Of a stretch of DNA of 10,482 nt, positions 1 to 8,633 are shown in pieces. The notes under the pieces were generated by a model. The model ran no database searches, was not told the origin of the DNA, and saw only the letters and a program-made list of their open reading frames with translations. Source of the stretch: Thalassiosira profunda. Taxonomy: Eukaryota > Bacillariophyta > Thalassiosirophyceae > Thalassiosirales > Thalassiosiraceae. Both the position numbers and the translations under genes were made by a program. Position 1 is the stretch's first letter. Each line of letters starts with the position of its first letter. The DNA is taken from the NCBI GenBank assembly GCA_036939355.1, contig JALLAP010000754.1, positions 1 through 10,482 of the forward strand. The letters are read 5' to 3'.

Positions 1-132
1 GAGGAAGCAGCCACATCGCCTGTGGCCGATTCAAAGCATGCCAGAGAGGAAGGGGAAGGTGCAACTGAAGAGGGGAATGAGTCTGGCGAACCCTCGGCGA
101 AGAAGCAAAAGGTCGACGAGGGAGAGGAGTGA
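1..132 (+). CDS. C-terminal end of an unidentified + strand gene (partial)
   Basis: Frame 1 is open from the first base to a TGA at 130-132 and gives 43 residues. The peptide is rich in Glu, Gly and Ser and ends in a Lys-rich patch (AKKQKV) followed by an acidic DEGEE tail. That basic-then-acidic layout is common at the disordered ends of nuclear or chromatin proteins, and AKKQKV could be a monopartite nuclear localisation signal. No domain is visible, so no function is assigned. The gene would converge on the esterase gene, whose stop codon lies about 100 nt downstream. The low-complexity composition means the frame could be open by chance, so confidence is moderate. Confidence 0.45.
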   Translation, partial: EEAATSPVADSKHAREEGEGATEEGNESGEPSAKKQKVDEGEE

Positions 133-233
133 GGACGCAGCTGGGAGAGGAGTGCATATCTCATGCATCACTCTTGTGGGGATATCATGTGCGCTGATCA
201 ATCGGCAAAAAGGAAGGGAATTGCAGAGCCAGG

Positions 234-1839
234 TTATCTTTTGAGTTGACTTCCGGTAGGAGTGGCGGGCGATACGTCGTCAAGAAAAATGCACCCATTC
301 CACTCCAGCGGATTTGCCTTGATGTAATAGTCATTCTCGCGTATTGTCGTGGCCTCATTCAGATAGAGCCACGCCTCCTTTGGCGCTTTTTCCCAGTGCA
401 AAAAGAAGTTGGTCATCCTTGCGTCTTTGCTGATCCGTTTCATAACAACCTCCAGCCCGTCAGCTTTGGGAGTAGGAACGGCATCCACAAACCTCTCGTC
501 CAGTTTTTGCCACTTGTTCCAAAACGTGCCACCTCCGTAGATCATTCCAACATTGAACAGTTCCTTTCCTGCAGACGCCAACAGCTGCTGCATCAACTGG
601 CCCATGGGAACGAAGTGCCCCCAGACTCCGTCTTGGAATTGCGTTGCCGTTTTGGTGTGTATCACGTGGTTGATTACGACCATCTTCCGATCGTCGCCAT
701 CAGCCATATCGGCCATGTTCAACTTCCACATCATGTTGTTGGCCATTGCAATCTCCCGCCCGTTCAGTCCAGTGCATTTGGAAATGCCCTCGCCCGAATC
801 CGAGAGCGACATCTGTTCGTAGTTGCGGTAGTAGTTCTCGGCCAGTTGCATCTAAAGAAGAGTGTGAGATGTCATGCTTTGCAGAAGTAATAATGGCAAA
901 ACGTTAGGGACGCACCGAGATCGCACTCTGCCTTGCCCACTCAAAGTCAGGACCCCCTGCGAGCTGTTCGTGACAAGATTTCAGCTTCAGCACCAGTTCG
1001 TCCAACAGAACGGCCAGGGAAGATTTCTGTTCCGGCGAAAGCAAATGCTGATAGTTTTGCCGCGCCTTTTCTTTGCCCATGATAAACAATATCGGCTCGA
1101 TCTTTCGCGACCATTGTGCTTCAAACGCGGGAAGTTGATCCTTCAGGAAGCGTTGTATTTTGGAGATGGGATAGCTCCAATTGGTGTAGAACCCGCCAAT
1201 GTCCAGCCCGCAGTACTCAATCCCATCACGTGCATTCTCATCCTTTGCACGGAGATTGTACTCCCTCATCCATTCGATCAGCTCCCTTCCCTCCGCCCAC
1301 GCGCCGTACATCTTGTTCAATCCCCTCCCCCACATTTCCTCCTTCTCCGTCTCCGTATACTCCCGATCCGGCGAGGCGATATAGTCTGCAACGTCCCTCG
1401 ATTCGGGCAGGCCACTCTCCGACGCCACGATGTCGAATCCGCAGTTCGCAACGAGAAGTTGGATGATGCGGTGGTGCAGCGTCATCATTTCTCGGCAGTT
1501 GTGGTACCCCTCGCTCAACAACACCACCGATGCGGAGGAGACTGCCTCTCCGAGGTAGGACAGGAACTCGTCTCGCAGGCAGGCTCCACCATCGGACCCG
1601 GCGGGCTCGGCGCACTCGATCGGGATGGCGTTGCAGGCGCCCCATTTTATGAAGGCCTCGCGCGATCGGGACAGCTCGCGCTCCCTTTCGCTCGGGGTAT
1701 CTGGATCATCCGCAACAGCGGCCATTCTCGTTTGCAGTGGCAGCTTGCGGCGGCTCCGAGCGCCGCCCCCGATGGCAGGCAATGTCAGCGATGAAACGAA
1801 CGGCACGAACAGTGGAACGAGGCGCCGGGCCACCCGCAT
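234..1839 (-). CDS. Erythromycin esterase family protein, two exons, probable targeting peptide
   Basis: Spliced product is 513 aa from exon 1 (1839-916) and exon 2 (851-234, TAA stop). Family landmarks appear in order: SEGYHN near residues 109-114 (E110 and H113, matching the E-x-x-H of the family's GE-x-x-H motif), VASESG with E141 at the end of the next strand, GREIAMANNMMWKL around 339-352, and INHVIHT around 368-374 (H370 and H373, like the family's AHN-x-H), followed by the expected MGQLM. The family hydrolyses macrolide lactones in bacteria, but many members have unknown substrates, so macrolide hydrolysis is not claimed. Residues 1-27 combine an Arg-rich start with a hydrophobic run (LVPLFVPFVSSLTL), suggesting a signal or organelle-targeting peptide. 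The reading frame runs 24 nt further upstream but offers only GTG, and a stop lies beyond it, so ATG 1839 is the best start unless another 5' exon exists. An alternative internal start is M39. Confidence 0.8.
852..915 (-). other. Intron of the erythromycin-esterase-family gene
   Basis: On the minus strand the first exon would hit TAA just after the codons for SVRP, while the conserved protein resumes at 851. A GT donor at 915-914 (GTGCGT) and an AG acceptor at 853-852 (TTCTTTAG) remove 64 nt. They join ATC-TCG to ATG-CAA in phase zero. The join restores an uninterrupted esterase fold, which is the main support. Confidence 0.8.
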
Positions 1840-2611
1840 TGCAATGCGGGCAGCGTCATTCACCCTCTCCTTGTGAGCCCGCCACTGACGGATTATGTAT
1901 TAGCGTTGTGTGAATGTACCTAATGTAAGAGTTGCATGGGCGAAGCGATGGAAAGAGAGCGCTGAAACGATTTGCGTATCGAGACCTCGCTCGCCTCTGA
2001 TCTCCCGCCAAACGCACGCACCTCGTGTCCGCCTCCCAGGCCTGTCAGGCGGCGGCGTCCACCCCAGCAAATAATAAACATCGCGTTTACGAGACGGAGA
2101 CGGCTCATCTCCCATCTGTTTTTGTGGGAACAGGAACGGGGGAGCCGCCCGCCGCCGCTGATGGGTAACATCATGATGTGTGCTGCTGGTGCGGGGAGAG
2201 CGCGAGGAACTCTCCGTGCCGTAACACCTCTCTGGAATGACGGATGTGCCGCGCCGCCTGGCATATACAATACGAGTCCTACGTAGAGAGCGGACCAGGT
2301 TGCTGCCGCCGCCACAACAAAACCACCCCTTCGCCCTCACTCCGGGAGAGGCACCGCACCTCCTTCGCGGCAGTTGGCCCCGTCTCGGTCCTGATAATTT
2401 ACCTCCCTCCTCAGCGCCCATATCATTGGCGGCGCCGCGCAGATTCTGTCGGCAGAAGAGGGCGAGCGAGAGCCTGCGCGTCGAGCTGATCGCGTCATTG
2501 TTAGGGTTAGGCCGTCGACGATTCCGCACATCGACTGAGCCATTGTCCACCCGACATCCATTGGCAGGCGCAGCGCCGCAGCAACAGTATCCTGGCGACT
2601 CATTCTCGAAA
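1840..2611. promoter_or_regulatory. Divergent intergenic region between the esterase and LRR genes
   Basis: About 770 nt separate the two divergent start codons, so the region should hold both promoters and both 5' untranslated leaders. No convincing TATA box is placed for either gene. A weak AT-rich candidate, GCATATACAATA, lies near 2260-2271, about 340 nt before the LRR ATG. Other visible signals are a perfect 12-bp palindrome ACATCATGATGT at 2168-2179, a small inverted repeat TAAAC-5nt-GTTTA at 2075-2089, and two telomere-like units TTAGGGTTAGG at 2501-2511. The + strand frame that continues into the LRR gene is open here from 2237, but its translation is Arg/Pro-rich and lacks domain features, so it is read as leader. 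Confidence 0.4.
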
Positions 2612-4411
2612 ATGAACGCCCAGCCTCAGCCGCAGCTGTTGGGCGGCCTGCCCCTCATCAAAGCCGAGCGCTTTCGCGCCCTGGGCGAAGACTATTGGAG
2701 CAAATTGAGGAAGCGTGGCGTATGGCCCCACGGGGGCAGCGATAGCATGGAGGACCTCCAAAGGACGCTCTACGCTAAGGCTCAAGAGGGGGATGGAACG
2801 GCGTTTGTGCTCGACTCGATGTGCACCCCTCGATACTGGAGAACGCCATGCATGGCGAGCCTCATTCCTTACCACAGCGACCTCCTTCCCCATTTCCTAC
2901 GCTTTGCCAAAGCAAAACAAGGCATTGAAGGATTGGAGTCGTTCGAGATCAGCAGAGTTGCCCTACCACCCAAATTCTTCAGAAAGAAGCTGGTTCCCAT
3001 CCTGAAGAACAGCAACACCAGCCTCCTGCGGTTGGATCTTGTCCGTTGCTTGCAGTCTTGTGACATCCGGAGCATTGGCGATTTCCTCGTCGACAACGCC
3101 TCGCTGGTCACGCTGGATATTTCATGCAACAATCTAGCTCACAAGAAGTCTCTGGTTGAAGATGTACAGTTTCTGGCTCTGTCCATCTGGAACCACCCCT
3201 CGCTTTCTTTCCTGAACGCATCGCGATGTTGGATGGGGAGAAACGTTGAGGTTTTATCGGCAATCCTTGACGGCTCGACCAATCTGAAGAGCCTCATCAT
3301 TGATGACAATCGTATCGACACGGATGAGAGCTTTGCAGTTGTGACAAAGTTTCTGGCCAACACATCTCTCACTGTCTTGAGCATGGAAGGCAACGCATTT
3401 GGCATTCGCTCCACCGAAAAAGCCTGTTTCATTGCTCTTAGAAAGGCTTTGAAGAAGTCAAGGATTCGCGAGCTGAATCTATCGGAATGTGGTGTTCGTC
3501 TTCCTGCCTTCCTTGGCAGCGACATCGTAATCAATCAGCTGACATGCCTCGATATACGCGACAATGGGATCATGACAGAGGGCGCGAAGATGGTGGCATC
3601 GTTCTTGGAGACAAACCCGCCGTTGGTCGAGCTCAATGTATCGAGCAATAAGCTTTGCTTTGCAGCGAGGGACTTTGCGTCTGCGTTGGCACAGAACACG
3701 AATCTCCAGATACTGGACATGAGCAGGTGCACCTTGAGCGATAAGGCTGTGCCGGCATTGGTAGACTTGTTGAAGAACAACAGGACCCTCCTCTCACTCG
3801 ATTTGAGCTCGAACTGGAACATGAAAGTGGAGACGGGCCGGAAAGTGATCGTCAAGCAGGCGCTGTGCGATCCTACGTCATTTGATACCATTGCCGAGTC
3901 GAACCACGTGTGCAAAGTGACCATCGTCAACAGCACGCGGAATGACAGCACGTACGAGAAGGAAATGCGACGCATCAATGCACTGGACGACGAGGGACAA
4001 AAGATTCGCTACAAAGTGGTCATCGCAATGACTGCAATGAACGAGGACCTCTTTTGCCTCCGCAACTTCGACAACACCCCCTTGGAGTGCATGCACCTTT
4101 TGCTGCACCTGATCCAACAGGAGGTCGGTTACAACGGCTTCGGCGAGGGCATCGTGGACAAAACGAACAAGAAGCGAGGCAAACGAGGCGATCCCGCCCT
4201 CAACAGGCTGTACGAGGTGGTGCACGGGTGGAACGTCCCGTGGCTCTTTGTGCGGGGCCCGGGCAAGCTGACGAAGAAAAGGATCAAGCGCAAGCGCACC
4301 GAGGAGGAGGACGACGAGGACTGGCAGCCGAGCTCCCGCTCCCGCGCGAAGGATGCCGTTCCCGCTCTCGCGGCTGCCTTCAGCCTGCGCAGCAGGAGCA
4401 GGGCCGCGTGA
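2612..4411 (+). CDS. Leucine-rich-repeat (ribonuclease-inhibitor type) protein with C-terminal NLS
   Basis: The 599-aa product is intronless. ATG 2612 is chosen because it sits in an AAAATG context and the in-frame sequence upstream reads like non-coding DNA; an earlier in-frame ATG at 2237 would add 125 residues. Residues about 137-405 contain repeated units such as LLRLDLVRC, LVTLDISCNNL, LKSLIIDDNRI, LTVLSMEGNAF, IRELNLSECGV, LTCLDIRDNGI, LVELNVSSNKL, LQILDMSRCTL and LLSLDLSSNW. Spacing is roughly 25-30 residues, as in RNI-like (NLR/RNH1-type) LRR solenoids that bind proteins. Residues 430-550 form a non-repeat domain of unknown kind containing LYEVVHGWNVPWLFVRGPG. A strong basic NLS (KLTKKRIKRKR, 552-562) is followed by EEEDDEDD-type acid and SRSR repeats, pointing to the nucleus. 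Partner and pathway are unknown. Confidence 0.85.
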   Translation: MNAQPQPQLLGGLPLIKAERFRALGEDYWSKLRKRGVWPHGGSDSMEDLQRTLYAKAQEGDGTAFVLDSMCTPRYWRTPCMASLIPYHSDLLPHFLRFAKAKQGIEGLESFEISRVALPPKFFRKKLVPILKNSNTSLLRLDLVRCLQSCDIRSIGDFLVDNASLVTLDISCNNLAHKKSLVEDVQFLALSIWNHPSLSFLNASRCWMGRNVEVLSAILDGSTNLKSLIIDDNRIDTDESFAVVTKFLANTSLTVLSMEGNAFGIRSTEKACFIALRKALKKSRIRELNLSECGVRLPAFLGSDIVINQLTCLDIRDNGIMTEGAKMVASFLETNPPLVELNVSSNKLCFAARDFASALAQNTNLQILDMSRCTLSDKAVPALVDLLKNNRTLLSLDLSSNWNMKVETGRKVIVKQALCDPTSFDTIAESNHVCKVTIVNSTRNDSTYEKEMRRINALDDEGQKIRYKVVIAMTAMNEDLFCLRNFDNTPLECMHLLLHLIQQEVGYNGFGEGIVDKTNKKRGKRGDPALNRLYEVVHGWNVPWLFVRGPGKLTKKRIKRKRTEEEDDEDWQPSSRSRAKDAVPALAAAFSLRSRSRAA

Positions 4412-4569
4412 ACGATCGCAATTGCTTACTCTTTGTCACTCGCCTTTGGAAGGCGGGTACGAATGAGAAGCAGATACGGCCCATAACCTGATGAAGAGAT
4501 GCGGACGATCCATTCAATCAAGCGATCATCCAATGCAAACATCTAGTCTAATGTTACACGAACTCCACT
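4412..4569. other. Convergent 3' intergenic stretch
   Basis: About 158 nt separate the stop codons of the LRR gene and the minus-strand membrane-protein gene, so both 3' untranslated regions share it. No AATAAA is seen on either strand. On the minus strand TGTAAC follows the membrane-protein stop by about 13 nt. The same TGTAAC occurs after the stop in the duplicated fragment at 8288, so this part of the 3' UTR was duplicated too. Confidence 0.5.
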
Positions 4570-7500
4570 CTAGCAATCGAAGTGCATCCCGCCCTCCCGT
4601 CCCGAGAACGCCCCCGTCCCCGCCGAGCCCAAGCTCCCCCCGCCCGTCCCCCCGCGCCGCCGCCCGGCCGAACGGTCGCTCGCGGCGCCGTGGGTCCGCT
4701 CGGCGTACGCCAGCGCGGCGGCAACGATGGTGTCGACCCGGTCGTCGCCCGATCCGGCCTCCTGGCTCGAGGGGTTCTCGTCCGAGCCGCGCGAGGGGAT
4801 GCGCTGCGTCTCCGGGGTCTCGTCGCTGGCCTGCTTGTGGTACGCGCCCGCGGAGCGTTGCGCGCTCTTTCCGCGGGAGCGAGACCGCGAGGCCTGCCGC
4901 GAGGACGCCCTCTTGGCCCTGCCACTGGAAGAGGACCGCGCCCGGGGCTTGGGCTTGGGCTTGGCCTTGGGGGGCGGATCGTCCAGCCCCGCGTCCAAAG
5001 TGGGATCGCTGACGATCGAGTCGGAGCTTCCGCCGTGGATGCTCCGCAACGGCGCGGAGGCGCTGCACTGCGAGTCGTCGCGAGGCTCGGACCTTGTATA
5101 AGGCGGGGGCGGCGGACCCACGACCGATCCCGGGCGGATGGTGCCCATGACTGGATGTCCGGATCCGCTCTGCGTGCTCGGAAGGTCGACCGTCGACGGC
5201 GCCGAAGACGTGGTATTGCCGCTCTTGTCGCTGTCGGTAGGTGGAGGCGTGGATCCCGACGACCGGAGGCCGGTGCTTCGCTTCATGGACTGGCCCGACT
5301 TTTTCGACGCGGCGCGCGACCCCGAGCCCTTGGCGGGGCCCGCGAGCTTCCTCGGGCCCGGGCGCCGTGCGGACCGGACGTGCTTCAGGTTGTCGCCCAC
5401 CCGCCTCCTTGGCGCGCCGCTTGGCTTGGGACTGCTGCCGCCGCCGCTGGGATTGGGACTGCGGCCCTCGCCGCTCCCCTCCTGCAAGGGACTGAACTTC
5501 CTTTCAAACCGCGCCTCCCCCACCGCATATCCGCTGGGATCCCGGCGATGGACGTCGTCCAACGTCTCGACCTGACTCGAATGGAAGCCGGTGAATGCCG
5601 CCCTTGCTGAGTCCTCGAACTCGTCGCTCGATTTCAATACGGACTTGGCGTCGATCGATCCCGCGAGGGGGTCGGTCCCGCTCGATCCCGTCCCGCCCGA
5701 TCCGGTATTGTCGGAATGCCTTAGGGCCTCGGGCTCGAGGGCGTCGTGGCGTGCCACCGGAGCCGTTGGACTGTCCTTGCGCTGGGGCATCGACGGCGGG
5801 GCCTGGACTCGCTCGCCGCGTTCGAAGACGAAGTATCGGGCGTCCACTTCGTCCGGTCCCACGACTCGAGAGCGGCTCGAGCGGCGGCTCCCCGCCTCGG
5901 AACCATTGCGAAGCATGAGCACCTCCTCCTCCTCACTCTCGCTCTCCTCCTCGTACACAGTCTCCTTGTCCACCACCTCGCTCCGCAGCCCCCTCGATCC
6001 GCCCCTCGACTTTTCATTGGAGACGCCTGCGCCAAAGTCCGTCGAATACAGCTCCAAATACCGCAAGCCCAGCTCGAACGCCAGCCCGAACCCCAGCCAG
6101 CTCGCAAAGTACAATGTCCCGCTGGACGTCCCCGGCCCGCCCCCGGTCGGACTCGTGAGCATCCCCGCCGTGACGCTCTGGAGGACGAGGCTGGCGAGGG
6201 ACAGGAGGGCGCACAGTTGGTTCCGCTTGGCGACGGTGAGGACCGCTGGCACTCGTGAGCGGATCCTCGAGCGAGAGCAAGAGTGGGAGCCATTGGCGGT
6301 GCCCGTGGCGCTCAATCGGTACAGCGCCGCGACCCCCAGGCCCACCAGCAGCTGCAACAATCCACCGACGACGACGCCCCATAATGCTCGCGAGCAGTAG
6401 GTCGTGTCCTTTAGGAGGCTGCCGCTGCAGGCGGGGCCGGTGTACGTGCCAATGCTTGCGGAGAGCAGTATCAGGGCCGCGACGGAGAGGAGGGTCCACC
6501 GCTTGGCGAACGCATTCCCGGGCCGGAGGCGCCCCCCGTTGCTTGAACTTGCGGAATCGATCTTGATTGTGCCCCGCCGATCGTCCAGGGTGACCAGCTC
6601 CACGAACAAATACACGTTCAGCAAAAAGCACGCCCAGCTCGAGCAGAAGAGGTTGGCGTTCCATACACTGTTGCCGGCCACCCCCAGCGGCACCCCCGCT
6701 CCTTGCCCGGAGCCGCTTGCAGAGTAGTAGGCGTTCCCGTCAACGACGACGGGGAGGGCGGCCGTCCAGAAGATCAGGAGGAGGGAGAGCACCAACAGCT
6801 CGTGGGTGAGGCGCAGCGCGGAGAGGGGGCGGGGGCCCAGGGCGAAGCGCTGGGATGTGAGGAAGGCGCGCGCCGGAGAATACCTGTGCACAAGATGTGT
6901 TCAATGGCAGGCAAAAGGGTTAGATGCGAACGAAGGCGAAGCGTTGCGAGCCGTTTCGAGCCATTTGCAAACCACTCCAAGCCAAGGCAAGCCGTTTGCA
7001 ATGCAAATACAGAGCGACACGCACCTCATCCCACCGGCGACGAAGAAGCTGACAACGAAGTTCATGGCGCACACCGCCAGTGCGAACGTGTCCTTGGCAC
7101 TGAAGCTCCACTCCCCACTGTTCGCGTGCAGCTGGCCGATGCTCGCCACAGCCGCACAAGAGGCCACCGCAAACCCGAGCCAGGCGTCGATTCGCGGGGC
7201 CAGCTGCAGATTTGGCGGGAGGACGAAGGGATGGAGCTTGGGCTGCCCGCTCTTGCTGCCCTTGTTGTTTTTTGAGGACGAACGGTCATAAGAGCCGTGC
7301 CGGCCCGCCTCCACGTCCTCATCGGGGCCGACCGCGAAGACTTGCGGTCCCCGCCATTTCCGGGGCCTCCTTCCGGCGCCGTTCGGAGAATCATCCATCT
7401 CCCAGCGCCCTCGTTCGTCAGCAGGGCCCCGGGCAGAGCTTCTGGCGGCGGCGTACCGGGCGTAGTTGGAGAACAACTTGTGCTTGCGCTCCTCCTGCCC

Positions 7501-7902
7501 CTCGGCGTCGCGGGAGGGGCTGCGCGAGCGGCCCCAGCTATCGACGCTCCGGCTCCTGCTTCTGTCGACGCTCCGCGACCGGCTTCCGTCGGGGCTGCTG
7601 GACCGCCTCCGGCCGCTCGACCGCCTCCGGCCGCTCGACCGGCCCCGGCTGCCGCCCCTGTTGCCTCTCAGGTTGGACCGGGCGGTGGAGCGGCCCCGGC
7701 GGCCGAGCAATGGCCTCGCTCGGAGGCGGTCGACGGCGCCGGCGATCCCGTCCGCCATTGCCTCCATCCCCTGCGCGAGGGGGCGGGCCCGGCGCCCGTC
7801 CGCGCCGTGGCCGCCGGCGGGGCGGGCTCGATGGGGCGCCGCGCGGTCGTCCTCCGCGGCGCGGGGGTCCGCCAGCAATTCGTGGGGCAGCGGCGCCGGC
7901 AT
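4570..7902 (-). CDS. RS-domain, eight-transmembrane protein with long disordered tail, two exons
   Basis: Exon 1 (7902-7025) and exon 2 (6883-4570, TAG stop) encode 1063 aa. Residues about 60-132 are Arg/Ser-rich with true SR repeats (SRSRSVDRSRSRSVD, GRSRSPSRD), as in SR splicing factors. Eight hydrophobic segments follow at about 239-258, 272-291, 321-340, 374-393, 423-440, 459-480, 515-534 and 549-570, falling into four two-helix units. Helices 4 and 8 share an LF/LY..SW..F..L..E pattern, suggesting internal duplication. The remaining 490 residues look disordered: an acidic EEESESEEEE run near 595, Pro/Lys stretches (KAKPKPKPRAR) and more SR dipeptides. I recognise no characterised transporter or receptor, so function is unknown. 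Topology is probably both tails in the cytosol, as the helix count is even. The frame stays open upstream of ATG 7902 to a stop at 8062-8064 without an ATG, so a further 5' exon is possible. Confidence 0.75.
4588..4653 (-). other. G-run cluster, potential G-quadruplex in the coding strand
   Basis: On the minus (sense) strand, ten runs of three to six G lie within 66 nt, separated by one to seven bases, at the very end of the membrane-protein coding region. They encode a Gly-rich tail (RRRGGTGGGSLG). Four runs suffice for a G-quadruplex, so one is plausible in the mRNA near the stop codon. No function is shown. Confidence 0.5.
6884..7024 (-). other. Intron of the RS/eight-TM gene
   Basis: The donor GTGCGT begins at 7024 right after ATG-AG, and the acceptor TGCACAG ends at 6884. 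Together they excise 141 nt and rejoin a split Arg codon (AG|G) before YSPARAF. The intron contains CTAACCC about 36 nt before the acceptor, a plausible branch point. Without splicing the frame from exon 1 stops at 6901. The exon 2 frame continues upstream only to a GTG inside the intron. Confidence 0.75.
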
Positions 7903-8287
7903 GCTCACTCTCGTCAGTCTCTGCTGCCTGTCGAGTGCTGCACTCGCTCCGTCGCAATGCTCTCTTGCGCTATCGCCGGGACCAATTGCAGTATCGGCGG
8001 CGTCCAGTCTCCGTCGTGCTGCTATGGGCGCCGTTGCCGCCGTTTGGATCGTCCGCGGCGGCTACTGGGCGCCGAGTGCTCGTGAGTGTCGTTTTTTTTT
8101 TGCAACTCATAACAGACAGGGCTGATGTCCAGTGCCGCACTTGATCGTTTCAGAGTGTCACCGCGTTTGCTGGGGCTGTGCCAAATTGGTATAAGTGATT
8201 GATGAGAGGCGAGAGGCCCAACTGGGTGGAGGCAACATTGTTTAGCGATTAGACAAAGCAACAGAAAAATGTCCTGGTGAGGGAGAT
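7903..8287. other. Upstream region of the RS/eight-TM gene
   Basis: This gene-less stretch lies 5' of the minus-strand membrane-protein gene. It contains a run of ten T at 8092-8101 (A10 on the minus strand). The first about 160 nt upstream of ATG 7902 stay open in the coding frame. No TATA-like element or other confident signal is seen. Confidence 0.4.
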
Positions 8288-8377
8288 CTTTCGGCCGGGC
8301 GGCGGCGAGAGGGGACGAGCGGGGGGAGCTTGGACTCGGCGGGGACACGGGAGGTCGGGATGCACTTCGATTGCTAG
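8288..8377 (+). pseudogene. Inverted duplicate fragment of the RS/eight-TM gene's 3' end
   Basis: Read on the + strand, these 90 nt match the sense strand of 4674-4570 at about 92 percent with a 15-nt in-frame gap. The frame gives LSAGRRREGTSGGSLDSAG then TREVGMHFDC and a TAG, against the parent's RSAGRRRGGTGGGSLGSAG through GMHFDC and TAG. The stop codon and the following UTR (TGTAACA, then an ATG..TTCATTG segment to about 8435) are also recognisable. An in-frame stop at 8243 shows nothing long precedes it. It is therefore a remnant, unless it serves as a terminal exon of an unseen + strand gene. Confidence 0.75.
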
Positions 8378-8633
8378 GCTGGGAGGGGGGATTGATGTAA
8401 CAGTACGCTGCTAGTAGATGATTTCATTGAGTGTTCGTGTCTGCAATCATGTCATTTTGCGGCCCACGAGAGCACCATCTTTCATTCCAGGCCACAGAAG
8501 AACATCAGCTGGCAGAGGGAGACGGCTGTGCAAGGCTAGCGTGGTCTCGTACAATATGCTTTCTCTTTAACCATACTTTACGTGTACCAGCAAACAAAGA
8601 TTATGCAATTGGCAGCTCATGCCTTTGGCGCCT
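8378..8633. other. Stretch between the two duplicate fragments
   Basis: The first about 60 nt look like diverged 3' UTR of the duplicated fragment. The rest (about 8440-8633) shows no convincing coding frame, RNA gene or repeat. Its base composition is more AT-rich than the genes on either side. It probably marks a deletion or rearrangement joint. Confidence 0.4.

Noticed and set aside
246..1794. Long + strand open frames opposite the esterase exons (246-890 and 874-1794)
   Set aside because: They lie antisense to clear family motifs, and their translations show no domain features.
2237..2611. N-terminal extension of the LRR protein to the upstream ATG at 2237
   Set aside because: The added 125 residues are Arg/Pro-rich and domain-free, the upstream ATG is in a weak context, and all frames are similarly open. 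ATG 2612 has an AAAATG context and starts a coherent protein.
4582..6400. Several + strand open frames over the RS/eight-TM gene
   Set aside because: High GC content removes stop codons. The products are Arg/Ala/Pro-rich without structure, while the minus frame has coherent transmembrane segments and a spliceable intron.
8092..8101. T10 run as a retroposition poly(A) scar
   Set aside because: It is not at the end of either duplicate fragment, and the 3' copy retains UTR sequence without a poly(A) join. A short homopolymer alone is not evidence.
7212..8144. + strand open frame opposite exon 1
   Set aside because: It is an antisense shadow of the RS repeats in GC-rich DNA.
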